A stretch of 64,000 bases of DNA from Kaistia algarum. Its GTDB lineage: Bacteria; Pseudomonadota; Alphaproteobacteria; Rhizobiales; Kaistiaceae. Under the pieces are notes generated by a model. That model searched no databases. It was not told where the DNA came from and was given only the letters and a program-made list of their open reading frames with translations. The position numbers and the translations under genes were made by a program. Below, one piece after another: positions 29,850 through 38,156 of the stretch; position 1 is the first letter of the stretch, and each line of letters begins with the position of its first letter. The stretch spans positions 741,968-805,967 of the forward strand of contig NZ_JAPKNJ010000003.1 of the NCBI RefSeq assembly GCF_026343945.1, read 5' to 3'.

Positions 29850-30472
29850 GCGGGTGCGAGCCAAATCGACGCTGGTACGTTGGGGTTCTCAAGCCGGGGG
29901 CCTCGCATAAGGCGCCGCCGCGGCGTGGGATCCCTGACGAATTCAAGGATGAGTCCGTCGTTGAGCGGTCGTTGCGGGAGGCAGGGCTGGAGGGCTACCT
30001 TCCTCGGATGCGCCGCGAGATCTATCTCCGGAAGAGCCGCAAATCGGTGGTGCGACGGTTTCCGCTCTTCACGGGGTACATCTTCGTCGCTCAGCCGATG
30101 CGGCGGGACGGTTCATTGGCGCAAATGCCATGGGATGTTCTGGGCGCCTGCGACGGTATCGGCAGCGTGTTGGGGAACGACGGCTGGGCGCTCGTCGTGC
30201 CGAACGGCTATGTCGAGCGAATGCAGGCGGCACAGATCGCCGGTCTCTTCGACAAGATGATCGAGCCGGTCGTGAAGGGGCGGGCGCGGAAGAAGACCGC
30301 GGCAGAACGCTTTCCGGCTGGGACGGCCGTGCGCCCAAAGGAAGGTCCGTTCGCCGGCTTCAACGGTCTCGTCGAGGACGTCACCGCACAGGGCTTGATC
30401 AAGGTCGCGATCGAGATCTTCGGGCGCGGGACGCCGGTCGAGTTCGAGGCGAAGCAGCTGGAGGCCTTGTGA
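29846..30472 (+). CDS. NusG/RfaH-like transcription elongation factor, phage encoded
   Basis: 208 residues. The NGN domain (RRWYVGVLKPG ... VVERSLREAGLEGYLPRMRREIYLRKSRKSVVRRFPLFTGYIFVAQP) and a C-terminal KOW domain (GTAVRPKEGPFAGFNGLVEDVTAQGLIKVAIEIFGRGTPVEFEAKQLEAL) are complete. It should bind RNA polymerase at the clamp helices. As the last gene before the late region it is a good candidate for the late-gene antiterminator, replacing a lambda Q-type protein; that role is inferred from position. Confidence 0.85.
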   Translation: MSGCEPNRRWYVGVLKPGASHKAPPRRGIPDEFKDESVVERSLREAGLEGYLPRMRREIYLRKSRKSVVRRFPLFTGYIFVAQPMRRDGSLAQMPWDVLGACDGIGSVLGNDGWALVVPNGYVERMQAAQIAGLFDKMIEPVVKGRARKKTAAERFPAGTAVRPKEGPFAGFNGLVEDVTAQGLIKVAIEIFGRGTPVEFEAKQLEAL

Positions 30473-30640
30473 ATGATCGTCGCCTACATCTTGACATCTT
30501 CGATCAATTGCTCCCATATCCTGCGTCAGGATGATTCGGGTGCTCTGAGAGGACCGGCGCTGCGGCGCTGAAGCAATTCTCCGGCCTGGACCCAGGAGCC
30601 GAATGTGGCTTCCGCGATGTTGTCCTATCGACCAGATTTC
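30473..30640 (+). promoter_or_regulatory. Gap before late genes, candidate late promoter
   Basis: No gene. A perfect -35 TTGACA (30491-30496) is followed after 18-20 bases by weak -10 candidates (CATATC 30515-30520 or TATCCT 30517-30522). A short dyad CCTG-CGT-CAGG lies just downstream. The poor -10 suggests dependence on an activator or that this is only a leader. Confidence 0.4.
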
Positions 30641-30717
30641 AGCAGCGTAGAGCAGTCCGGTAGCTCGTCAGGTTCATACCCTGAAGGCCGGCGGTTCGAA
30701 TCCGCCCGCTGCATCCA
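30641..30717 (+). tRNA. tRNA-Met (CAT), initiator-like
   Basis: Full cloverleaf: acceptor 30641-30647 with 30707-30713, D stem GAGC/GCTC, anticodon stem TCAGG/CCTGA with loop TTCATAC (anticodon CAT 30675-30677), T stem GGCGG/CCGCC with loop TTCGAAT, and encoded CCA 30715-30717. First acceptor pair is A-A, unpaired, and position 11:24 is A:T; both are initiator features. The 29-31 pairs are A-T, G-C, G-C rather than three G-C, and the discriminator is T, so initiator function is not certain. 77 bases. Confidence 0.9.
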
Positions 30718-30746
30718 ATTCCCTCCACCACCAAAGGCCGATCGCC

Positions 30747-31028
30747 ATGTCGCTCGATTTCAGCCCGCTCGAATCGCATGTCTCCGCGCTGGAGGCGACC
30801 GCCGCCATGGTGATCGAGAAGCTGCGGGCGCCGTCGCCGCTCGTGGCCGAACTCGATGCGACCAAGGCGGATCTGGCGCAGGTCAACGAGCAACTCGCCG
30901 CAGCGCAGGCGGAGATTGCCGCGCTGGACGCCCGCGTGCAGGCCGCAGTGCAGAGCGTTGCCGACGTACTCGCTGTGGATGTCGATCCGGCGTCCGTTGA
31001 GGCCGTTGCCGCGGCTGTCACGAGTTGA
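30747..31028 (+). CDS. Coiled-coil phage protein
   Basis: 93 residues, almost wholly coiled coil (VAELDATKADLAQVNEQLAAAQAEIAALDARVQAAVQSV). Lies between the phage tRNA and the small terminase. Function unknown; short coiled coils here may be head accessory proteins. Confidence 0.7.
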   Translation: MSLDFSPLESHVSALEATAAMVIEKLRAPSPLVAELDATKADLAQVNEQLAAAQAEIAALDARVQAAVQSVADVLAVDVDPASVEAVAAAVTS

Positions 31029-31054
31029 GAGGGGCGCCGTTGCGCCACGGGTGA

Positions 31055-31660
31055 ATGCCTCGCCTCGATAATCCGCGCCATGAGCGCTTCGCCCAGGCCA
31101 GGGCCAAGGGCGAGGCGGTCGGTGTCGCCTACATCACCGCCGGGTACAAGCAGCACGACAGCAACCCGACGAGGCTGGATAGCTATCCGGAAGTGGTTGC
31201 GCGCATCGCCGAAATCCAAGGGCGCGGCGCCGCACGGGCGGAGATCACGATCCAGCGCGTTCTCGAAGAACTCGCCAAGGTCGGCTTCGCCAACATGGCC
31301 GACTATATGCGGGCCGGCGCCGACGGAGATCCCTATCTCGACTTTTCCGCGCTCTCGCGGGACCAGGCGGCGGCGCTCGCCGAGGTCACGGTCGAGGATT
31401 TCAGGGATGGCCGCGGCGAGGACGCCCGCGATGTTCGCCGGGTGAAGTTCAAGCTGGCCGACAAGCTCGGCGCTCTCGAGAAGATCGGCAACCACCTCGG
31501 CATGTTCAAGAAAAAGCTTGAGGTAACCGGCGCTGACGGCGGCCCGATCGAGACGAAGGACGTATCGGCTCGTGACATCCTCGCTGATCGCCTCGCTCGC
31601 CTCGCTGCCGGAACGCGATCGGACCAGCCTGATAGCGAGCCTGACGGAAGCGCAGGCTGA
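31055..31660 (+). CDS. terS: Terminase small subunit
   Basis: 201 residues of the Terminase_2 type: N-terminal HTH (NPRHERFAQARAKGEAVGVAYITAGYKQ), central ITIQRVLEELAKVGFANMADYM, and KFKLADKLGALEKIGNHLGMFKKK. It recognises packaging-site DNA and stimulates the large subunit. The 3' end overlaps terL by 89 bases. Confidence 0.88.
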   Translation: MPRLDNPRHERFAQARAKGEAVGVAYITAGYKQHDSNPTRLDSYPEVVARIAEIQGRGAARAEITIQRVLEELAKVGFANMADYMRAGADGDPYLDFSALSRDQAAALAEVTVEDFRDGRGEDARDVRRVKFKLADKLGALEKIGNHLGMFKKKLEVTGADGGPIETKDVSARDILADRLARLAAGTRSDQPDSEPDGSAG

Positions 31661-32915
31661 AGAGCTTCTTTGGGATTGGCGAGCTTGGGCCCGGCCTGAA
31701 CAACTCGCGCCACCCGGCGACTGGCAAACCTGGGCCTATGTCGCCGGGCGCGGCTCCGGTAAAACCAGGGCCGGTTCGGAATGGGTTCGGGAAAAGGTCC
31801 GCTCCGGTGCGTCCCGCATCGCCTTGATCGCGCCGACGTCCGGCGATGCCCGCGACGTCATGGTCGAGGGCAACAGCGGTCTGATGTCGGTGTGCTGGGA
31901 ACATGATCGGGACCATCGCGGTGCCATCGTCGGGCGTCCGGTCTATGAGCCGTCCAAGCGCCGCGTGACATGGGCAAATGGCGCCATTGCGACGACGTTT
32001 TCGGCGGACGAGCCTGATCGTCTTCGCGGACCGCAGCACGATGCCGGATGGGCCGACGAGCTCGCCGCATGGCGCTACGGGCAAGACGCCTGGGATATGT
32101 TTCAGTTCGGCCTTCGCCTTGGTCAGCATCCGCAGGCCATGGTGACGACCACACCTCGACCGATCTCGCTCGTCCGGCAGATCCTGGCCGATGCGGTGGT
32201 GACGCGGGGCTCGACGTTCGACAACCGCGCCAATCTGGCGCCGTCCTATCTGCAGAAGATCCTGGCGCGGTTTGAAGGCACCCGTCTCGGTCGCCAAGAG
32301 CTCTACGCCGAGATCCTCGACGATGTGCCCGGCGCGCTCTGGACACGGGCCATGGTCGATGCGGCCCACGTCCGCACCGCTCCGGAAATGTCGCGCATCG
32401 TGATCAGCGTCGATCCGTCCGGGACGGGAGGCGAGGAAGACGATGGCGATTCGATCGGCATCGTCGCAGCCGGCAAGGGTGTCGATGGTATCGGCTACGT
32501 TCTTGCCGACCGAACCTGCAAGCTCTCGCCGGACGGCTGGGGGCGCCGGGCTGTAGAGGCCTACCGGGAATTTGGAGCCGACCGCATCATCGCCGAGCGC
32601 AACTTCGGTGGCGCGATGGTCCAGCACGTCATCCGCACCGTGGACAAGTCGGTCTCCTACAAGGAGGTCACGGCGTCGCGGGGCAAGATCGCCCGAGCCG
32701 AGCCGGTCGCTGCGTTGTTCGAGCAGGGTAAGGTCAAGCTCGTTGGCAAGGTCGACGAACTGGAGGACCAGCTCTGTTCGATGACATCTGAGGGCTATAT
32801 CGGCAAGGGCTCGCCAGACCGAGCCGACGCGATGGTTTGGGCGATTGCCGAGCTGATGCTCGATCTCAACGCTCATGATCCGGCGACATGGATAAAGGCG
32901 TTCGCCGATGGCTGA
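31572..32915 (+). CDS. terL: Terminase large subunit
   Basis: 447 residues from GTG 31572. ATPase: Walker A GRGSGKT (59-65), then WADELAAWRYG as the Walker B region and TTTPRP as coupling motif. Nuclease: VISVDPSGTG, AERNFGG and SPDRADAMVWA give the RNase H-like acidic triad. It pumps and cuts DNA at the portal. The start lies inside terS in another frame, consistent with coupled translation. Confidence 0.95.
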   Translation: MTSSLIASLASLPERDRTSLIASLTEAQAEELLWDWRAWARPEQLAPPGDWQTWAYVAGRGSGKTRAGSEWVREKVRSGASRIALIAPTSGDARDVMVEGNSGLMSVCWEHDRDHRGAIVGRPVYEPSKRRVTWANGAIATTFSADEPDRLRGPQHDAGWADELAAWRYGQDAWDMFQFGLRLGQHPQAMVTTTPRPISLVRQILADAVVTRGSTFDNRANLAPSYLQKILARFEGTRLGRQELYAEILDDVPGALWTRAMVDAAHVRTAPEMSRIVISVDPSGTGGEEDDGDSIGIVAAGKGVDGIGYVLADRTCKLSPDGWGRRAVEAYREFGADRIIAERNFGGAMVQHVIRTVDKSVSYKEVTASRGKIARAEPVAALFEQGKVKLVGKVDELEDQLCSMTSEGYIGKGSPDRADAMVWAIAELMLDLNAHDPATWIKAFADG

Positions 32916-34380
32916 CACGAAGCGAGGCGCTATGACCAAGAAGCCGCGCCTCGCCGAAGCCAAGAAGCCGACGGGCGATTCGTTTCAGAATATCTCGGCC
33001 AGGCTCGGCATCGGCGCTGATAACCTCTCGTCGGGCTCGTCCTATTCGCTGAACCCGATCACGCGCCAGCGCGCGCAACTGGAATGGATGTATCGCGGCT
33101 CCTGGCTGATCGGAAATGCGGTCGACTGCGTCGCCGAGGACATGACGCGAGCCGGCATCGATATCTCGTCGGCGATCGAGCCCGACCAGATCAGCCTCAT
33201 CTTGAAGAGGTTCGAGCGCCGCGGCATCTGGCAGGCACTGAACGACACCATCAAATGGGCGCGCCTCTATGGCGGGGCCATAGCCGTCATCCTGGTCGAG
33301 GGGCAGGACCTCGCAACCCCGCTGCGGATGGAGACCGTTGCGCGCGGCGCATTCAAGGGGTTGCTCTGCCTTGACCGATGGGTCGTCGTTCCGGCGATCG
33401 AAGAGGTGGTGGAAGAGTTTGGCCCCGATCTCGGCCGGCCAGCCTGGTACGATGTGATGATATCGGCGCCGGCTTTGCGCGGACAGCGGATCCATCACAG
33501 CCGCGTCATCAGGATCGATGGGCACGATCTGCCGTATTGGCAGCGTGTCGCCGAATACGGATGGGGCCTGTCGATCGTCGAGCGCATCTACGACCGGCTC
33601 GTCGCCTTTGACAGCACGACGCAGGGCGCCGCACAACTCGTCTACAAAGCACATCTTCGGACTGTCTCTGTTGAAGGTCTCCGCGACATCCTGGCCGCGG
33701 GTGGCCCCGCCGAAGCGGCGCTGATCAAGATGTTCGAGATGATCCGGCTGATGCAGTCCAGCGAAGGACTGACATTGCTGGATGCCAAGGACACCTTCGA
33801 GGCGCACAGCTATACGTTCGCCGGGCTGTCGGATCTGTTGCTGCAGTTCGCACAACAGCTTTCCGGCGCCCTACAGATTCCTCTCGTTCGCCTCTTCGGT
33901 CAGTCGCCGGCCGGCCTGAATGCGACCGGCGACGCGGACATCCGAAACTATTACGACCAGATCAGTGCACAGCAGGAAAGCCGGATGCGCTTCGGCGTCG
34001 AGAAGGTGCTGGAACTCACCTATCGGTCGGATATCGGCGGTGAGCCGCCGGAGGAATTGGACTTCTCCTTCAACAGCCTCTGGCAGATGTCCGAGACCGA
34101 GAAGTCCACGATCGCGGTCGGCACTACGGCGGCCACGACGCAGGCCTTTGAAGCTGGAATCGTAGATCGGCCCACCGCCATGCGTGAACTGAAGCAGTCG
34201 TCCGATGTGACCGGCATTTGGACAAATCTCACCGACGATCTGATCACGGAGGCCGAAAACGAGCCCCCGGAGCCGGGCGAGGGCGTTGATGTTGCAGAGC
34301 TACCAGCCCTTGCCGCGGCTCTCCCTGACGATGGATCGGTCGGCGTCGAAGAAGCGGCCGAATTGGAAGCGAGCCCATAA
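32908..34380 (+). CDS. Portal protein (DUF1073 family)
   Basis: 490 residues. DUF1073 features: NPITRQRAQLEWMYRGSWLIGNAVDCVAEDMTRAG, WARLYGGAIAVILVEGQD, HSRVIRIDGHDLPYW, and FAQQLSGALQIPLVRLFGQSPAGLNATGDADIRNYYDQI. It forms the dodecameric DNA gate. The C-terminus is acidic. It overlaps terL by 8 bases and the next gene by 50. Confidence 0.93.
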   Translation: MADTKRGAMTKKPRLAEAKKPTGDSFQNISARLGIGADNLSSGSSYSLNPITRQRAQLEWMYRGSWLIGNAVDCVAEDMTRAGIDISSAIEPDQISLILKRFERRGIWQALNDTIKWARLYGGAIAVILVEGQDLATPLRMETVARGAFKGLLCLDRWVVVPAIEEVVEEFGPDLGRPAWYDVMISAPALRGQRIHHSRVIRIDGHDLPYWQRVAEYGWGLSIVERIYDRLVAFDSTTQGAAQLVYKAHLRTVSVEGLRDILAAGGPAEAALIKMFEMIRLMQSSEGLTLLDAKDTFEAHSYTFAGLSDLLLQFAQQLSGALQIPLVRLFGQSPAGLNATGDADIRNYYDQISAQQESRMRFGVEKVLELTYRSDIGGEPPEELDFSFNSLWQMSETEKSTIAVGTTAATTQAFEAGIVDRPTAMRELKQSSDVTGIWTNLTDDLITEAENEPPEPGEGVDVAELPALAAALPDDGSVGVEEAAELEASP

Positions 34381-35071
34381 GGACGAGCAGGACTACGGGA
34401 GACGCCTTCGACGGGTTGCGGCGCACGTCGCAGACCTCGTCTCTGCCTTTGACCAGGATGACCCGCGATCGGCTGAGCGCGTCGCAGCTGCTCTCGATGG
34501 ATATGCCGCCATCATCACGGGATGGGCGACGGCGACCGCGAAAGCCATGATCTCTGACGTCAGTCGTCGTGACGAGCGCATGTGGAAGGATGCATCGAAG
34601 GAGATCGGCAGGCTGCTGCGCGCCGAAATCGGCCAGTCGGAAGTCGGCCGCGCGATGAGAGCCGCGCTTGATCGGCAAACGGCCCTGATCACCAGCCTAC
34701 CGACCGAAGCGGCCGATCGGGTCCGCAAGCTGACCTTGGAAGGGATAACGACGGGCCGCCGCGCCACGGACATCGCGGACGAAATCATGCGAACCGGCGA
34801 GGTCACGAAGAGCCGCGCAACCTTGATCGCCCGAACCGAGGTCAGCCGCACGGCGACGGAACTGACGAAGGCGCGTGCTGAATCGATCGGATCGACGCAG
34901 TTCATTTGGAGGACGGTCGGCGACAGCGATGTCCGGCCGACGCATCGGGTGCTGAATGGCAAGGCGTTCCGATGGGATGACCCGCCGGAATGTGATCCCG
35001 GCCATCATGCCTTGCCCGGCGCGATCTGGAATTGCCGCTGTTGGGCGGAACCGATCATCCCTGAGGACTAG
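34331..35071 (+). CDS. Minor head protein, Mu gpF-like
   Basis: 246 residues. The C-terminal phage-Mu-F domain is clear: KSRATLIARTEVSRTATELTKARAESIG, WRTVGDSDVRPTHRVLNGKAFRWDDPP, then HALPGAIWNCRCWAEPI. It joins portal and head in assembly and may be ejected. ATG 34331 is chosen; it starts within the portal gene. Confidence 0.88.
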   Translation: MDRSASKKRPNWKRAHKDEQDYGRRLRRVAAHVADLVSAFDQDDPRSAERVAAALDGYAAIITGWATATAKAMISDVSRRDERMWKDASKEIGRLLRAEIGQSEVGRAMRAALDRQTALITSLPTEAADRVRKLTLEGITTGRRATDIADEIMRTGEVTKSRATLIARTEVSRTATELTKARAESIGSTQFIWRTVGDSDVRPTHRVLNGKAFRWDDPPECDPGHHALPGAIWNCRCWAEPIIPED

Positions 35072-35475
35072 GGCTTAAACGTCTGTCGCTTGGTCAGAAA
35101 GTCTTGATCCTGCTGCTGGTTGAGTTGAGCGACGACGCAGGCGTTGAGGTATGTCAGCGGGAACGGCTGGCTGATTGCCGTCTCATGGAAGTAGTCCATG
35201 CAGGTCGCCTGGCGTTCTGCCGATAGGGCCGGCCACATCACCTGCAGTTGATCGTACGCACCCTGCTCGGCGGCGATGCACTGATTGACCTCTGGGATGC
35301 CACCCCGCTTCGAACAGATCGAATCGACATCGATAGTCGGCATGTCCATCGCGGAAGCCCGATGCGAAGATCCGATGGCGAACAGAACGATGAGTGCGAC
35401 GCAGACGAACGCGGCGCGCAAAAGGCCAGGGAACAGGATCGCGAGCAGTATCAGGACGAGCAGGGCGATGATCAT
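35068..35475 (-). CDS. Inverted-strand membrane-anchored protein (moron candidate)
   Basis: 135 residues on the strand opposite the head operon. An N-terminal membrane region (IIALLVLILLAILFPGLLRAAFVCVALIVLFAIG) precedes an extracytoplasmic domain with three cysteines (SICSKRGGIPEVNQCIAAEQGAYDQLQVMW ... ATCMDYFHE). Unrecognised. It could be expressed from the lysogen, as morons are. Its stop overlaps the gpF stop end to end. Confidence 0.7.
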   Translation of the reverse strand: MIIALLVLILLAILFPGLLRAAFVCVALIVLFAIGSSHRASAMDMPTIDVDSICSKRGGIPEVNQCIAAEQGAYDQLQVMWPALSAERQATCMDYFHETAISQPFPLTYLNACVVAQLNQQQDQDFLTKRQTFKP

Positions 35476-35744
35476 GTGTCAGATGCCTCCGTCGGCTCTG
35501 TGAGTGCGGCAACGGCAACCCCCCGCGGGTCAGCGGCGCCGCTTTCTATTTCCTGCAGCGCGCCGCGATAGCGCTCTATCAGATCCGCAGCCTGCCCTTC
35601 GGTCGTGTCTTCCGGGCGCCAGGTCGGAACGTCCATCACCTTTGCGAGGGCGGCATTGTCCTCGTTCATTTCATCGGCGGCAAGATCGGCGAGTTCCCGC
35701 AGGTCGTCGACGATTTCAGCCGGCGTGCTTCGCAATCCGGTCAA
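35472..35744 (-). CDS. Inverted-strand small acidic protein (moron candidate)
   Basis: 90 residues from TTG 35744, which has GGAGAGG 5 bases upstream. Acidic and helical (AEIVDDLRELADLAADEMNEDNAALAKVMD ... QAADLIERYRGALQEIE). Unrecognised. ATGA-coupled to the membrane-anchored gene downstream, so the pair is one minus-strand unit inside the plus-strand head operon. Confidence 0.66.
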   Translation of the reverse strand: MTGLRSTPAEIVDDLRELADLAADEMNEDNAALAKVMDVPTWRPEDTTEGQAADLIERYRGALQEIESGAADPRGVAVAALTEPTEASDT

Positions 35745-35773
35745 GCGGGCCTCTCCAACACAGGATCACGACC

Positions 35774-36190
35774 ATGGTTCTTCCCGCCTATGTCCGCAAG
35801 GGCAAGAATTCGGCCGCCGTCGGTGACTTCGGCTCGCTCGCCGTGGCCGGCAACGCCGCGATCGGCGGCTATCCGCTGCTCTCCGTCGCCACGACGATCA
35901 CGGCGCGCGCCGGTGGCGGCAAAACGAATGCGACGCTGCTCGCCGCCGCGATCAATCATGTCACCGTGGTCGCCACTGCAGCAGACAGCGTCAAGCTGCC
36001 GGCTTCTGTTGCCGGCATGGTCGTCGTCGTGATCAACGGCCAGGCGTCGAATTCCATGCAGGTCTTCGGATCCGGTAGCGACACGGTCAACGACGTCGCC
36101 ACCGGTACCGGCGTCGCGCAGGGTGCCGGGCTCACGGCGATCTATTTCTGCCCGGTCGCCGGCAAGTGGTACCGCACACTGAGCGCCTGA
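35774..36190 (+). CDS. Head-module protein, putative decoration or fibre-like
   Basis: 138 residues, beta-rich (VATTITARAGGGKTNATLLAAAINHVTVVATAADSVKLP ... MVVVVINGQASNSMQVFGSGSDTVNDVATGTG ... FYCPVAGKWYRTLSA type end). Resembles short phage surface proteins. Position before the protease suggests a head accessory protein. Confidence 0.7.
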   Translation: MVLPAYVRKGKNSAAVGDFGSLAVAGNAAIGGYPLLSVATTITARAGGGKTNATLLAAAINHVTVVATAADSVKLPASVAGMVVVVINGQASNSMQVFGSGSDTVNDVATGTGVAQGAGLTAIYFCPVAGKWYRTLSA

Positions 36191-36192
36191 TC

Positions 36193-37524
36193 ATGACACA
36201 GGCGACCGCTGATCGCTCGCCGGTGCTCGTCGATGGGCAGATCGGCCGCACCCGTTATCTGACGCCGGAAGGCTTCCTGTTCTGCGACGGCGTCCGGATC
36301 GCTCGTGTCGGCCCGATGCTCTATCGGCATGACGAGGTGCCGGACATCGAGCCATCCGGTCCCGGCATGGTCACGATCACGCGGGACCCCGACGTTCTAT
36401 TCTCCAGCGAGACGCTGGCCTCTTTCAACGGCAAGCCGGTGACCAATAACCATCCGCCGGAATTCGTGCTGCCGGCGAACTGGCGCGCCTATTCGATAGG
36501 GACCGTGCTCGATCCCCGCCGTGGCGACGGTATCGAGGCCGACTATCTGATCGCCGATCTGCTGATCACTGACAAGGACGGCATCGACGATGTCCTTGCC
36601 GGAAAGCGCGAAGTGTCATGCGGCTACGACGGGCCGCGCGAACAGGTGAAGCCTGGACTCGGACGCCAGACCAAGATCGTCGGAAATCATGTCGCCCTTG
36701 TCGAGCGTGGTCGCGCCGGCCCGGCATGCGCAATTCAGGATCAATCTCAGGAAGAGGAGCCGAAGATGGCTGCCAAGAAGAGGTCCCCATGGGATCGCAT
36801 CCGGACGGCCTTCAAGGCCCAGGATGAGGCCGCTCTTGAGGAAGAGCTGCAGGCCGCGCAGGCCGAAGAGGCCGGCGATGAGCCGCAGCGCATCGTGATC
36901 GAGGTCAAACAGCCCGATCCCGTTGAGGCCAAGGCTGAAGATGAGGGCGAGACCGGGAAGGGTGAATTCCCTGAATCCCTCGACGCGCGCCTGACCAAGA
37001 TCGAGCAGTCCATTGCGACGCTCGCGGAGACTGTCGGCAAGCTCGCCAAACCTCCCGTGGCCGACGAGGATCCTGCCGTCACGGAGAAGGACAAGGACAA
37101 GGACAAGCCCGACGCCACCATGGATTCGGCCACGCTCCGCGACGCCTTCGCCGATGTCCGCGCCAAGGCGGAAATCCTGTCGCCCGGTATCTCGCTGCCG
37201 ACCTTCGACGCCAAGGCGAAGCCGACGTCGACACAGGATGCCATGGCGGGCCTGCGCCTCGCCACGCTGAAGGCCGCCTATGCCGATCCGAAGCGGAAGC
37301 CGCATGTCGAAGCGGCATTCGGCGGCAAGGCGATCAATTTCGACACCCTGACGGCGGATGCCGCCGAGGTGATCTTCAATGCCGCTTCCGCCATCGCGGC
37401 CGCGGCAAACAAGAGCGGACGTCCGTCCGTGGCCGATCGGACGTTCCCGCAGGGTCCGATGACCGCGGCGAAGTATGACGCCCTGATCAAGGAACGTCGC
37501 GCCTCGGCGCGCGCCGGCGCCTGA
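36193..37524 (+). CDS. DUF2213 head maturation protease with scaffold C-terminus
   Basis: 443 residues from ATG 36193. Residues 1-190 are the DUF2213 domain (RYLTPEGFLFCDGVRIARVG ... PVTNNHPPEFV ... AGKREVSCGYDG ... VGNHVALVERGRAG), the prohead protease in this phage type. The rest is a Glu/Lys-rich coiled coil (RLTKIEQSIATLAETVGKLA) typical of scaffold. Fusion of protease and scaffold in one chain is normal for the family. Confidence 0.88.
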   Translation: MTQATADRSPVLVDGQIGRTRYLTPEGFLFCDGVRIARVGPMLYRHDEVPDIEPSGPGMVTITRDPDVLFSSETLASFNGKPVTNNHPPEFVLPANWRAYSIGTVLDPRRGDGIEADYLIADLLITDKDGIDDVLAGKREVSCGYDGPREQVKPGLGRQTKIVGNHVALVERGRAGPACAIQDQSQEEEPKMAAKKRSPWDRIRTAFKAQDEAALEEELQAAQAEEAGDEPQRIVIEVKQPDPVEAKAEDEGETGKGEFPESLDARLTKIEQSIATLAETVGKLAKPPVADEDPAVTEKDKDKDKPDATMDSATLRDAFADVRAKAEILSPGISLPTFDAKAKPTSTQDAMAGLRLATLKAAYADPKRKPHVEAAFGGKAINFDTLTADAAEVIFNAASAIAAAANKSGRPSVADRTFPQGPMTAAKYDALIKERRASARAGA

Positions 37525-37555
37525 GCCCCACCAGCAACCCGAAGAGGATATCATC

Positions 37556-38047
37556 ATGGTTGCCTATGCTACGCGGGTGCCGGCGGGTTTCGCCGGTACC
37601 GTCTCTCGAACCGACAGCTTGACGATCGAGCAGGGGATCATCGATTCCGGCACGCCCCCGACGGCCTATGGCGCCTTCACGAAGGTCGTTGCCGGCAAGA
37701 TCCAGCCCCTGGCTTCCGGTGACGCCGGCACGGTCAGCAATGGCCTCGCCGTCCGCCCCTACCCGGCGCAGTCGACCACCAACGGCCTCGGTGCCGCGAC
37801 GCCGCCGACGTCGGGCATCATCGACGTCCTCCGCCGTGGCTACATGTCGGTTGTCCTGAAGCTGGGCACCGCGGCCAAGGGCGGCCAGGTCTATGCCGTG
37901 ACGACGGCCGGCGGCACTGTCGTCGTCGGCGACATCGTCACGGCGGCATCGCCGGCTGGCGGCGGCACCGGCGTCGCCATCACTGGCGCGTTCTTCACCG
38001 GCCCTGCGGATGCCAACGGCATCGTCGAGGTCGCCTACAACATCTAA
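37556..38047 (+). CDS. Head decoration protein (DUF2190/cement-like)
   Basis: 163 residues, beta-rich with repeated GT/AG turns (IIDSGTPPTAYGAFTKVVAGKIQPLASGD ... VLRRGYMSVVLKLGTAAKGGQVYAV). Matches the small structural protein usually next to the DUF2184 capsid gene. SD GAAGAGG before ATG 37556. Confidence 0.8.
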   Translation: MVAYATRVPAGFAGTVSRTDSLTIEQGIIDSGTPPTAYGAFTKVVAGKIQPLASGDAGTVSNGLAVRPYPAQSTTNGLGAATPPTSGIIDVLRRGYMSVVLKLGTAAKGGQVYAVTTAGGTVVVGDIVTAASPAGGGTGVAITGAFFTGPADANGIVEVAYNI

Positions 38048-38052
38048 GGCCC

Positions 38053-38070
38053 GGCGGGCATCGCCCCGCC
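38053..38070 (+). other. RNA hairpin before the capsid gene
   Basis: GGCGGG (38053-38058) pairs with CCCGCC (38065-38070), 6-base loop, in the 109-base gap between decoration and capsid genes. No U tract, so transcript protection rather than termination is likely. Confidence 0.55.
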
Positions 38071-38156
38071 GTCGTCCCCCGCCCTTGCACCCGCCCTTCG
38101 GCAAGGCGCACGGCCCGTCGAGACGACGCGCCCGGCCCCCTGATGGAGCCTTTTTC

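Noticed and set aside
31506..32963. 485-codon minus-strand frame across terL
   Set aside because: Antisense shadow of an unambiguous terminase.
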